A DNA stretch of 64,000 nucleotides, taken from the NCBI GenBank assembly GCA_964034945.1, contig OZ035962.1:34003943-34067942 (forward strand), given 5' to 3'. The notes under the pieces are model-generated. The model was given only the letters and a program-made list of their open reading frames with translations. It made no database searches and was not told the DNA's origin. The stretch comes from Chrysopilus asiliformis. Lineage: Eukaryota; Arthropoda; Insecta; Diptera; Rhagionidae. The translations under genes and the position numbers were made by a program. Each line of letters starts with the position of its first letter. The first letter of the stretch is position 1. This document shows, one piece after another, positions 1 through 9,610 of the stretch.

Positions 1-36
1 TTTTTTGTAGGCTAAGTACTTATCGGACGGCCCTCG
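1..36 (+). mobile_element. Terminus of a mariner element cut by the window edge
   Basis: The reverse complement of the first 36 bases reads CGAGGGCCGTCCGATAAG and continues into CTTAGCC. This is the same terminal inverted repeat as the mariner at 44627-47222, including its A-rich inner flank, so it corresponds to the transposase-3' end of that family. A TA at 37-38 is the expected target duplication. The body of the copy lies outside the window. Confidence 0.75.
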
Positions 37-162
37 TAATTAGCAAATAGTTGTCAGTTGCTATAAAAAGTAACAAATTAATATATTCCAAATGGTTGTA
101 GCTAACATAGCTCATAAATTTTGCTTCTAGAGCTACAAACATATAGTGCTAGAGCTTTTTAA

Positions 163-390
163 CCCTATTCCTGTCAGGCTGTGAATTTCGAACCAATATA
201 GATGATTTAATACATGTTTTAACGCAAAATCAATTTAACAAAAAAACATAAAATTTATTCTATATAACAGTAGCGTAGTGACCAATAATAAAATACATTA
301 AATTGATTTTGCGTTAAAACATGTATTAAATCATCTATATTGGTTCGAAATTGAATAGTGACTCACTGTCACAGCCTGACAGGAATAGGG
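163..390. mobile_element. TTAA-flanked MITE with long TIRs (piggyBac-like)
   Basis: TTAA at 159-162 and at 391-394 brackets a 228-bp unit whose ends are inverted copies starting CCCTATTCCTGTCAGGCTG. The complementarity continues inward for roughly 75 bases, leaving a short AT-rich loop near 240-298. A TTAA duplication with a CCC start is the hallmark of piggyBac-type transposition. There is no coding capacity, so it must have been moved in trans. The right arm carries a few extra bases near 356-365. Confidence 0.75.
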
Positions 391-394
391 TTAA

Positions 395-1676
395 TAGGCA
401 TTAACATAAAAATAAAACTTGCTTATTTATGTAGTAAAGTTGGCTCAATAAATAGCTCTTTATCCAATAAAATATGTTTTTTAAAGCAAATATTCCTTTT
501 AACAACGTTTAGCCAAAGTTCGTCGATTGGCTTACATGGTCTAATTGGACGTTATAGAATTACTCAAAACAAAATCATCTAAATGTCCTCCAAAAAAAAC
601 TTTTTAAATACGGATCTTAGTTTTTTAGTTATTTAAATAAAAGTGCAAATTATTTGACTTCTGCTGAGGTGGAAGCAATTTTTATTTTGCATCCACATTC
701 TCTCTTTTCTCCAGTCGTTAACATAGGTTCTCATCTCTTAAAGTTTAGTTTGATCTCTCTTCGTACAAAACTCATAGATGCAACAATAATTTCTGCTTCC
801 ACACAGTTTCAAAGGCAAGTTAAGAAATTCTCTCTTTTTTTAAAGGCATTCGCGGTTGAATATATCACGACTGTATGATAAAATGCATTTTGTGCCGTAC
901 TGAAGCTACAAACGGCACAAAACAGTAACTCTAAGTTGTATTGAAGCTACAAAGGGCACAAAACAGTAACTCTAACAATAAACTCAAACTTAATTATGAT
1001 CGAATTTTGAAAAAAAAATGTTTCAACTTAAAAACTCAGTTACCAATATTTTTGTGAGATTTGTAAGGGATGCAATGCATCCCTTGCATCCAATGACGAC
1101 ACGCCCCTGGAGTATGCTTATCTTTGTAAATATGAAGTCGGTGCAATAATAGTTTGCATCCTTTTCACTCATCCCACACATTCCTTTCGAATGGTTGAAG
1201 GAGTTAACAATATTTCTGTTGTGTTCAGAACAATAGAAAGTCATCACATACTCATGCTCATGAGTACTCATGGTAAGAGTTTTTGACGAATAAATTACTC
1301 ATGTGCAGTACTCATGAGTGAGCATTTCCAAACTCTGCCCACAGTTCATCTAAACATAACAGAAAAAGATTCATCTCTAACGATGTATAATATAGCAGAT
1401 GTATAATATTGAGGGGTTAAGGATACAGAGGGGATAAGATCACAGAGGGGAGAAGATCACAGAGGGGAGATTTATGTAATTGTCTTCCTGGTTTTGTAAT
1501 GAGCGCAACAAAAAAAAAATGTTGAATAAATATACACCAGACATCCTCGATAAAATGCGCCACAGGCGAAATATTTTCTTGATTTCTTTGAAAAACACGC
1601 ACTGACAAGTAGACCTCGCCAGGTGTGACTTTCAAATCTTGATGCAACTTACATATGTGAAAGAAGTTCAAAAAAT
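395..1676. other. Non-coding stretch with short tandem repeats
   Basis: No gene is recognisable in this intronic DNA. A 41-bp unit is tandemly duplicated at about 897-977 (core CTACAAACGGCACAAAACAG). A 20-bp unit (GATCACAGAGGGGAGAA-like) is repeated about three times near 1432-1473. Short ACTCATG inverted motifs cluster at 1250-1320. The open frames here are short and look like chance. Confidence 0.5.
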
Positions 1677-2540
1677 AAAGGACAAACATTTTTTTATTAT
1701 TTCTTTTATTCGAGGCCAATTGAAATTGCATTCTATACTTAGATCAGTAAAATCCTTTATAATACAAAAGAATGTGATTCCCTTTCTTGAATTTAGTTAA
1801 AATTTGCAAAACAGCAACCAAAAACAACTTTGAGATTTAAATTTCTCATATTCTGTAATAGATTTATATTAAAGTACCAGGAAGACCGAGCCATGCTCGG
1901 CGATTTCAAAATCCTCCTTCTGCCTCTGTCTCTGAGTAATTGCATCCGATTGTAATTGCAAAATGATTCATATAATGAGGTTCAGGGGATTTTATTGTTT
2001 TGTAATTACTATTTATCGCTGCCGATAGATATCTAAAGAGTGATATTTTTAGAATGCATATCGAAAAACCTTACTCCCTAGCAATATTGCGAATTTTCAT
2101 ACCTTCACGTAATTCGAAGATACCTGGCGAGGGGTATCGAGGGGAGGGAAAAGTCAGGTTTGTAGTGGAAAGATCGAAAGCCCTTAGTCCGCTTAGTAAT
2201 ACTGTAAAGTTGCATTAAGATCGGACTACCCAATTCGAAGATACCTGGCGAGGGGACCGAGGGGAATTTTCTCAGGTGAGACCTATCTAGATAGGTTTTT
2301 TGTCCCCGAAAATCCCTAGCCACCAAGTTTCGTGAAAATCGTTAGACGGGTTTTCGAGATCGTTGTGCAAACATTCCTCGCATTATATTATAGGATATCG
2401 ACTATATTGCATTTGGTAAATCACAGCACCGAATTGTTTAAAGGTGAAGTGGAAATGAATAGGCGAGAAATCCCATGCGTGAGTTTTTCCACCTCAATAG
2501 AGATTGAAATTACAATACCACTTCTGGCGAGGTTTACTTG
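1677..2540. mobile_element. Third, interrupted copy of the 12.3/13.5-kb TIR element
   Basis: The stretches 1677-1876 and 2397-2540 together match the inside and right end of the elements at 12305-12923 and 13465-14133. Shared signatures are the ATTTCTTTTATTCGA segment, the AACAACTTTGAGAT segment and the final GTGAGTTTTTCCACC block. The match is split by the Helitron at 1877-2395, so the Helitron arrived later. The right end (ATTACAATACCACTTCTGG) is diverged and the left end is not resolved. Confidence 0.6.
1877..2395 (-). mobile_element. Non-autonomous Helitron, family 2, copy A
   Basis: Read on the minus strand the unit starts TCCTATAATATAATGCGAGG and ends with the hairpin CCGAGCATGGCTCGG (6-bp stem, 3-base loop), nine bases, then CTGG. 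It sits between A and T, the Helitron target rule, with no target duplication. Inside are two tandem copies of a ~121-bp block containing AATTCGAAGATACCTGGCGA. A second copy with three such blocks is at 41860-42468. There is no Rep/helicase coding capacity. Confidence 0.75.
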
Positions 2541-2593
2541 TGAGTTATAAATGTTGTCATTTACGTACCAGCATTGTTTTTTAAGACGAGGGG

Positions 2594-3073
2594 CAGTGAT
2601 AGTTACCCGGCCTTTACACGCGACTATAAAGTCTGTCAGTAGCACAGACTCCAAATGTCAAATTACTGACAACGAATTAGAAGACATTTAGCGAAGTGGC
2701 AGCCAGTTCATTTTCAAATCGAATTCGTTAGTAACACAGCTACAGTCCCTTGTATTTCAGAGGCATGAGTTTTGCTCATATGCTTCATTATTTTATTTAT
2801 CTCGTTCCTAGTTAGTCTTCTTTCACCAGTCTGAGAGTTCTAAAAGTAAAAAAAGCATTGAAAATAGTGAATTCATAATAATTTAATAGATTTACCTCAA
2901 ATTCTTCATTTTTCGCCATTATAGAAGTCTGAAATGTCAAATTACTGGCATGTCTGTACTGACTACAAAAATGTCCCGTCAGTACAGACTTGTCACTTTC
3001 AGTAAGCATTTACACGAGACTGTGTTAGTGACTGTGTCAGCTCTACAGACGCGTGTAAAGGCTGTGTTACTGC
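2594..3073. mobile_element. Possible TIR element
   Basis: CCTTTACACGCG at 2611-2622 is repeated inverted at 3050-3061, and both lie just inside CAGT-type ends (CAGTGATAGTTAC near 2594; GTGTTACTG near 3073). Inside, AATGTCAAATTACTG occurs twice. No convincing target duplication was found, so the superfamily (hAT-like by its CAGTG start) is uncertain. Confidence 0.4.
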
Positions 3074-3478
3074 TTGATGCTAACGACACCACTAGAGTGA
3101 TTACTTTCACGCTGTTGATGGGTTACAACCAAACTTTACAAATGTCGCAATTTTCCCATGATTCGCAGTCCATGTAATGCAGTCAGCGCACACAGCAGGC
3201 ACGAGAAATCGCTACGACAGCCTAATTGAGGAGGTCAAGTACCGGAAGCACTGCAATATGGGAGGGAATGTAATATTGGCGAAATAAAATTTTTTAGTCA
3301 AAGTTGAAAAGGCTTAAAAAAACAAATGTTCAAAATGTTACATTAATAATTCTGCTATCCTCACTTTTAACATTATACATATTTTTGTTTGCTTGTAAAC
3401 ACATTTCAATAAATTAAGCTAACAAAAGCAATTTTAAAGATGTGTTTTAAATTATTTAATTTGATTTCGTTTTCTCAG
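3074..3478. other. Intron end upstream of exon
   Basis: No gene or repeat is recognised here. The last ~30 bases form a T-rich tract ending TTTTCTCAG, the splice acceptor for the exon starting at 3479. Confidence 0.5.
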
Positions 3479-3690
3479 AGATGGACTTTCACATTCAGCA
3501 CAACCGCTACCAGAACCTCATAGGGTAGATATATTACGTAATATAACAGAGCTGTTGGGTAGAACATTTCCTTCCCAGTTTGTTTTTCCTGTCCTTGGGC
3601 ATGAAGAGGGCTCGAACAACAATTTTCGTCGTTTAGGCGAATTGTGGAGACATTGGCTGCCTTTAGAAGCACTGCAAACATTCGAAAAAG
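3479..3690 (+). CDS. SMPDL3-like phosphodiesterase, internal exon A
   Basis: A coding exon bounded by acceptor TTTCTCAG (3471-3478) and donor GGTAACG (GT at 3691). The acceptor splits a codon and gives xxA|GAT; if the missing bases are GG this reads G-D-G-L-S-H, matching the GD metal-binding block of calcineurin-like phosphoesterases. The frame continues through LRNITELLG and FPSQFVFPVLGHEEG to LWRHWLPLEALQTFEKG. In acid sphingomyelinase and SMPDL3 enzymes these segments precede the GG(F/Y)Y strand, which begins the next exon here. The family motif GNH(E/D) appears as GHEE, so the usual Asn is missing. The exon ends in phase 1 (AAA G|). Family members are secreted or lysosomal phosphodiesterases of lipids or nucleotides. 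The upstream signal-peptide exon is outside the window. Confidence 0.87.
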
Positions 3691-4332
3691 GTAACGTCTA
3701 ATAGTAATTTGATATTGTATTTGCTTTCATTTATTATATTTATAAATATTTATATACTCGAATATCGGGCATGTAATCATCTTTTAGAATTAAAAGCAAA
3801 TTCCGCATTAATCCTGTTGTCGCAGAGGTTTACGAAATGTAATACCTTTTAAACGACCTGTAATCTCATGTACTTGTTCAGGGTTTTTTTATTCGTTTGT
3901 TTGTCCGATTCATCTATCGAATTTTATACATATACATGTTATTAAAAATTGTATTGATTTTACTACAGGCCTACACATAAGTTCCGAAACCTTAAGGCAA
4001 TAAAAAGTTCCGAAACATTTATTTCCTGTAACGATATAATTAGATGAAGGTTCTGAATTTGTGAAAATTTTGTCAACCCTCTTCGTTATTTCATAATCGA
4101 TATTTTGTTTAGTTTTTCAGGGACTTATACTAGAAATACGTGTTACATAAATTAAATAACAATTTTTAAGAAAACCAGACTACCTCTGTTAATGGTATCA
4201 CTTGTTTTGCAAAAGTGTTCAATGGTTTTTGAAATTGTTTTCGTTATTTTTCGTAAATTTTTATTGACTTGTCGGAATGAACACGTGATTAGAGTGCCAC
4301 AGGAGAGGGGAAATTAAAAAAATTTTGAAAAG
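3691..4332. other. Intron sequence, nothing recognised
   Basis: AT-rich intron DNA immediately after the donor. I see no coding pattern, terminal repeats or tandem arrays beyond scattered short A/T runs. Confidence 0.5.
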
Positions 4333-4570
4333 CAGGGCAGCAATCATGTATTCCGACGCGTCTCTGTCTTTCGACTTCGACGCAGCTTTTAACTCTTGAC
4401 TTCGTCATATCATCAGCTTCAAATTTCCTGGAGTGACAGCCAGAATCACGTTTGGATTCATAGTGACGATTCCGAGAAATTTGAAGCTGTTGATATGGCG
4501 AAGTCAAGAGTTAAAAGCTGCGTCGAAGTCGAAAGACAGAGACGCGTCGGAATACATGATTGCTGCCCTG
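4333..4570. repeat. Near-perfect 238-bp palindrome (foldback MITE)
   Basis: The left arm (about 4333-4430) starts CAGGGCAGCAATCATG and is reproduced as its reverse complement in 4473-4570, with only a few mismatches and a ~40-base centre. CAGGG starts are typical of hAT termini, but the 8-bp flanks do not match, so assignment stops at 'foldback/MITE'. Both strands show short open frames that mirror each other, a by-product of the symmetry. Confidence 0.7.
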
Positions 4571-4907
4571 ATAAAAAAAATACGAAATTGATTTTTGAAA
4601 ATAAAAAATGAAGTAAAAAAACCTTTTAGATTAGGGAGTGGCAATTCGTATCACATCATTTCAACTTGTTCAAGTACTTGCACTAACATTTTCCAGTCAT
4701 TTTGAAAATAATTTGCAAGAATTTAGGAAATATTCCCACTGGTTTTTAAATGACCGATTGACCTCTCTGGTATACAGACATTGAGTAGGTTCCCTACGCG
4801 TTAAACACTGTATGACGTCGTCGTGGGGATCCAAATAAATATTAGACGAAAGTGAATATTGCTAATTTTTATATTTTTGTGCAAACGTACGTAATGGTAC
4901 CTCTTAA

Positions 4908-5380
4908 CCCTAATCCGCACACCCGGTGACTTTGAGTCACCGTTTCAGTTTTGAGAGTGATTGTTACGAATGTTAGAAAAGTTATTGGATTCATGCTCCT
5001 TGACTTTGTTTTTTTATGCCAATACTATTTAAAAACAAAAAAAAAATTAAATTTTTTTACTACAACAATAATTTTTCGCTTTTATGAAATTCACCCTTAA
5101 TCCACGCAGGCGGTGACGGTTTTACCAGCAAAGAAAGGTTATTTTGGTATCACTTTGCTTCTGTTTCGCAAAATATCGGACCGTAGTAGGGGATAATAAC
5201 TGTAGCATTTCCCAAAAGTTGCTTCCTGTGTCCCCAGTTGCTTCCTGTGTCCCCATTGCTAGGGTCGCGCTTTGAAGCAAATATGTGCAAATGCAAAAAA
5301 AATGTTTGTAACGAAAATTTTCGAAAATTTATTTTATGCTACAATTATAAAAAAATAATCAGTATAATCATTCCAGCAGA
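4908..5380 (+). mobile_element. TTAA element, copy truncated on the right
   Basis: TTAA at 4904-4907 is followed by CCCTAATCCGCACACCCGG and a subterminal hairpin GGTGACTTTGAGTCACC. The following ~460 bases match, in opposite orientation, the element at 43923-44511. Shared stretches include the CTTTGCTTCTGTTTCGCAAA and CCCATTGCTAGGGTCGCGC regions. The far terminus of the family is missing here; the copy stops next to the MITE at 5393. A 20-bp unit (GTTGCTTCCTGTGTCCCCA) is tandemly duplicated at about 5219-5258 only in this copy. Confidence 0.65.
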
Positions 5381-5392
5381 ACTCCATAACTA

Positions 5393-5876
5393 AAGCGGCC
5401 CCTATACGTTCAATTTTGCAGTCAATCATGCTGTCACAGCAAAAAGCTTATTTGCACTAGACGTTCAATCATGCACGCAAGCATCATTTTATTCGAAACA
5501 GCCAAAGCGACAGCACACAGCACAAATATTAATTTAAACAATTTTTGTCCTTATATTTTTCGCTTTTCGTCATCCACAACTCACTTCTTTGTCTGTATAA
5601 CTCGAAAAAGGATTCCCGAAAAACTTTGTCTTTTATATGCGACATCTTTTCACTACTAAAACTTACGCTGAAATGACGAATTGATTGACAGCTTCGCCAT
5701 ACACGTTCAAGCATGCTGTCAATCACAAAGCTCCCTTGAAAAATATCAAAATTATTTTGATATTTGCCAGCATGCTCTCAATCATGGAATTTGCATGACG
5801 GCATCACCATAGACGTTCAAAATGCTGTCACAGCATGCGATGATTGACTGCAAGATTGACCGTGTAGGGACCGCTT
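5393..5876. mobile_element. TA-flanked MITE, TIR AAGCGG
   Basis: TA at 5391-5392 and 5877-5878 flanks inverted ends AAGCGGCCCCTATACG / AAGCGGTCCCTACACGG. The similarity runs on through TTGCAGTCAATCAT. CATGCTGTCA-type motifs recur inside. A TA duplication fits the Tc1/mariner superfamily. The TIR resembles those at 62554-63815 (AAGTGGCCTCTAGACG) and 12938-13363 (AAGCGCATATCAG), suggesting related families. Confidence 0.7.
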
Positions 5877-5904
5877 TAAGGATGTATGAAAACCTTGATT
5901 TTTA

Positions 5905-6490
5905 AAAGCTTTTATTTAGCTTCACTTCGTATCTTTGTTTGTCCGTCAGGGTCAAATCTTGCAATCTAATTTTGACCCAATCATCCAATTGACTTGATAT
6001 TTTGCACACATACATAAGCCCTACGACAATACAATATTTTCACTACTTCCTCCTTGTAAGGATTAGGGAAGGCTCTATAAGGATAACATCATAATCATTT
6101 TCCTTAAATTTTCCAGAAAAAAATCTCATCATGGGGTTTTTGTGGTCGCTGAATTTGTTTCTGACATTAAGGAGTCCTGAAGGATGACGGAAGGTCCTGT
6201 AAATTTAATGAGATTATCCTTTTCCTCAAATTTTTCGACAAAAATTTCATCCGGTGGTTTTTGGGGTCAATAAATCCGAGTCAAAGAGTTGGTCAAGATA
6301 TCTCAAAAGCAAGGTTATATATTCGAAGATTAAAAGGTATGAACAAGCTTGCTGGAAGATAGGCGTCATTGTGGGTTTTTAGTGAAACTAATAAAATACG
6401 AAATGACTAAAAGGGATAAAAAATTGAAAAAAAGCTTTTATTTAAAGACAAATGCACAAAAAAGGATAAAATAATTTTTTTACTGTGTGT
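5905..6490 (+). repeat. AAGCTTTTATTTAGC dispersed repeat, copy 1
   Basis: Begins AAAAGCTTTTATTTAGCTTC, continues with the GTCCGTCAGGGTCAAAT block and blocks related to TAAGGATAACGTGATTATCC. It ends near an A-rich arm AAATGCACAAAAAAGG that corresponds to the hairpin arm of the copies at 54530-55225 and 57130-57780. No coding potential. Other copies are listed separately. Confidence 0.6.
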
Positions 6491-6953
6491 CAGAAATAAA
6501 AGCACCACATGGGCACCCTTTTTTAATTTTGAAATTATCGAGGATACGAAAACATGTACGGTTGAAAAGACAGCTTTGATAAATAACAAAATTGTAGCAA
6601 TGTCGCATATTACAAGAAAATATTTATCAGAAAATATTAATAAAATTAAAGTTGTAGACAAAAAAGTTTTGTTCCACTTCTTTTACTCAACAACGTTTTT
6701 TGTGCGCAATTTTCTTGGGATTTTAATGATTTTACGATCTATTGACGTCTCTGTTGATTAGTTAGAATATAAATTAAACTGGGGAGAAAATATCTATACT
6801 AAGTAAAGATAATATTGGATGTTAGTTTTAGTAATTAAAAACCAAAACTAAAATGTTTCTCGTATATACAAGAGTTAGATTAGGTTGGGCGTTTAGAATT
6901 AAAAGTCATTTTTGCAAATAATTGAGTTTTATATATTTTTTTTCCTATTTCAG

Positions 6954-7327
6954 GTGGTTATTATACAATTGAACAAACAAAAAGTCGCCTTAGGATAATA
7001 GCATTGAATACAAATTTTATGCGACACGATCCCAAGTACTCTCAAAGTCAATTAGCTGCAGTGAGGCAAAGGACACCTTCAAACTCGGCGGGCAATAACA
7101 TGAATAGTGATACTACAGACAATTTCTATTTTCATCATGGTGGCCATCATTATTATGGAGAATCAAACGGATATACGGGAGGGGGAGGATATTCCGGATC
7201 ACCAGGTCATTACAATATTAATGGCGGAAAAGTCAGTGCCCTGTCTGGTTATAATAATCATGACACAGAACGACAGTGGGATTGGCTAGAGGATGTTCTA
7301 GCGAAATCGAACCGGAACAAAGAAACA
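6954..7327 (+). CDS. SMPDL3-like phosphodiesterase, internal exon B
   Basis: Acceptor TTTCCTATTTCAG ends at 6953 and donor ACAGTGAGT has its GT at 7328. Joined to exon A the frame reads EKGGYYTIEQTKSRLRII then ALNTNFMRHDP, the beta-strand region that follows the metal site in acid sphingomyelinase-like enzymes. The exon closes with ERQWDWLEDVLAKSNRNKET, matching the FEWLE..L..S..NKEKV helix of SMPDL3 proteins. Between the two lies about 70 residues rich in Gly, Tyr, His, Asn and Ser (for example FHHGGHHYYG) that the vertebrate family lacks. It is probably a flexible surface loop. 374 bp, phase 1 in, phase 0 out. Confidence 0.9.
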
Positions 7328-7699
7328 GTGAGTACATGAATATTTTAGTTCCCAGAAAACAAATCATTATTTTTGGAAAATTTCCGCCTAACACCCAGAT
7401 AATAATCGTTTGAACTCTAGAGACTTGAAATTTCGCTCAATTTTTCCACTAACACCAAGTCTGACAAACTTTTTACGTATACTTGCTCGTGAAAACCATA
7501 TTATCCATTTTATGAGTACAAAATTGACTCTTTGAATGAAGGTTTTGATAAACATAAAAAAGCTACAATTGCCAGGGGGCAATCGTAAAATATTTCTTAT
7601 GAAATATATCAAACTGGTGAAAAGTCTAAAATCAGTTTTACGTTTGTTTTTTAAAATGTCGAAATTTTTTAAAGGTGCTGCGATTGAATTTAAATGTAT
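7328..7699. other. Start of the 28.5-kb intron
   Basis: The intron opens with a strong donor GTGAGT. The following ~370 bases show no gene; open frames on both strands overlap each other and run into the CR1-like tail at 7700. Confidence 0.5.
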
Positions 7700-7863
7700 G
7701 AAACACTTGTATGATTTACCATCCGATGTGTTCCCCCCGGAGTATAACCTGCAGAAGTTCAAGGAGAACATAAACCGACATCTTCTTTCGTTCTTCCGAC
7801 CATCCTGAGCTGTGCTGCGGCATTAAAGGGTCTTCCCCTAAACTCTGGCTGAAACTATAAAAA
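7700..7863 (+). mobile_element. 3' tail of a CR1-like non-LTR retrotransposon (plus)
   Basis: The last codons read LPSDVFPPEYNLQKFKENIN then RHLLSFFRPS and stop, a typical C-terminal end of a reverse transcriptase ORF. A short 3' UTR (GCATTAAAGGGTCTTCC ... CTCTGGCTGAAACTATAAAA) and an A run follow. It faces the minus-strand copy at 7928-8565, with about 65 bp between the two 3' ends. The same tail occurs at 49306-49358 plus 51041-51060. Confidence 0.65.
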
Positions 7864-7927
7864 AAAACTTCATTATGAATGTTGATGTCTTTTTAACTTT
7901 TTGGATACGACGTACCGTTTTTTCTTT

Positions 7928-8565
7928 CAGCAAGCGCTAAAGGAACACGCTTTAATGCCGAAGCACAGCTCAAGATGGTCATAAGAACGAAAGGAGATGT
8001 CGATTTATGTTCTCCTTGAACTTCTGCGGGTTATAGTCCGAGGGTAACACATCGTATGGTAAACCGTTCCAAAGTTTTGTTGTTCTCGAAATTAAAGAAT
8101 TCCTAAACTTTACTGCATGAAAACGGGGAAGCTCAAGGGAGAAGCCGTGCGCGCGTGCAGCTGCACGAGAGGGTCTAGGAAAAATATATCGTGGAGGAAT
8201 AAGTTGAGAAATTTGGGCGGAGTATTTCCCATGCGGAGCATTTCCCATGGATATCTATAGAATATGTTGAGTACCCCAACAGAGCGACGATGCTCGAAAG
8301 ACGGTAATGAATCTGTCAAAGATTTGTCTGCAATCAGTCGGATCGCACTTTTTGAATTCGGTCCAGCAGTTGCAGGACAGTTTTTGGTGCTCCAGCCCAA
8401 ATGTGCGAATATACTCAAGTCTCGGTCGAATATATGTCTTGTAGATGCTCAGCACGTCGATTGGTGCGAAATATTCCCAGCAAAATTTTCGCTTTGGCTA
8501 AAAGGTACTTTTGACGTTATGCCAATAGCGACGCTCCCGGGTTTGTCTTTAAAGATCAAAACTGG
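7928..8565 (-). pseudogene. CR1-like reverse transcriptase C-terminus, decayed
   Basis: On the minus strand, frames that must be joined across several shifts read YKTYIRPRLEY, IRLIADKSLTDSLPSFEHRR, SVGVLNIFYRYP, ELPRFHAVKFRNSLISRTTK and LWNGLPYDVLPSDYN. This is the thumb and C-terminal tail found after the reverse transcriptase of CR1/Jockey-group elements; the catalytic domain is absent. Frame changes fall near 8255 and 8390. The copy is 5'-truncated, ends in a short UTR and is surely inactive. Confidence 0.7.
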
Positions 8566-8936
8566 CTTCTGAATGCGGCATTTAAATGCCGTCATGCGCA
8601 AAAGTGATCTGCATTTCCAGACAGATCACTTTGGCTTCTCCTGAAAATCGACTTAAGCTACTCTAACTTATTACTCCAGATATAACATATAGAACAAGAT
8701 CTCAAAATATTCAAATGACGTAAATTTCAAGAAATATACATATAGATAATGATCATAGATAGTCATAGATAATGATATTAAAGAAGTACTTTCGTTGTCC
8801 ATTGCTTTAATATGAAGGATTTAAATATAAGCGTCAAATATTTTTTACGGTAAATATTATATATTACTTATTAATATTTTAAATGTTAAAATTGAATTGA
8901 TTGTCAAAATTGAATTATTTTAAAATAAAAACATAA

Positions 8937-9190
8937 CAAAAGCTATAATTGCCAATCTGGCCATTATTGGAAACCCGTATGGTGATATTCGTATCAAAAT
9001 TCGAACAGTTGTACCAAAATTCCACTTTGAAGTCAAACTTTCCAAAAAGATTTTTTTTAATTTATTCCAATCGGATTTTGATGTTGGAAAGTTTTATGTA
9101 GAATCATATCCTAAATAACTTTTGTTCTTGCACTTTTTTGATAAGATGCACCGTTTTTGAGATATTTGCAAAAAACGTTTTCGTTCGTAT
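8937..9190 (+). repeat. Dispersed repeat (AGCTATAATTGCCAATC), copy 1
   Basis: Shared with 11828-12010 (same orientation, shorter) and 52735-53030 (opposite orientation). Common blocks are AGCTATAATTGCCAATC, CAAAATTCCACTTTGAAGTC, ATTCCAATCGGATTTTGATG and the GCACCGTTTTTGAGATATT end. No coding frame is conserved and the terminal structure is not resolved. Confidence 0.6.
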
Positions 9191-9324
9191 GGTGGGTACC
9201 CAGATCAGATATCGGGTACCCAGATCAGATAAATCAGATATCCGATATGAACAATACAGCGATTATTCCAAAAATGGTGAGAATTCTAACTAGTGAGTTC
9301 TGATGGGGAAATTTTTCTCGTTTT

Positions 9325-9610
9325 TTAACCGACTTCCAAAAAAGGAGGAGGTTATCAATTCGTTTTGGTCCAACTTTATTTATTTATTTATTTATTTTTT
9401 ATTTATTTATTTATTTATTTATTTTATATCTGTATGTTCACGCAGTACTTGGGTTATCAATTCGTTTTGGTCCAACTTTATTTATTTATTTATTTATTTT
9501 TTATTTATTTATTTATTTATTTATTTTATATCTGTATGTTCACGCAGTACTTGGGTGCCGTTGCATGGATTTTGTTGAAACGTTGGTGGATGACAGAGTT
9601 CACTCCCTAG
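9325..9610 (+). repeat. Perfect 102-bp tandem duplication in a TTTATTTATT repeat
   Basis: 9351-9452 and 9453-9554 appear identical: GTTATCAATTCGTTTTGGTC, a (TTTA)n run and TGTATGTTCACGCAGTACTT. The unit lies within a dispersed repeat that begins AACCGACTTCCAAAAAAGG. Apparent hydrophobic frames (FIYLFIYL-like) are just translations of the TTTATT run. Confidence 0.8.

Noticed and set aside
1..3478. Search for the exon before 3479 (DIHYD / TG| motif)
   Set aside because: No donor preceded by the required TGG-type end was seen; the upstream exon probably lies left of the window.
9303..9610. Hydrophobic membrane protein ORFs (FIYLFIYL)
   Set aside because: Produced by (TTTATT)n runs in a tandem duplication.
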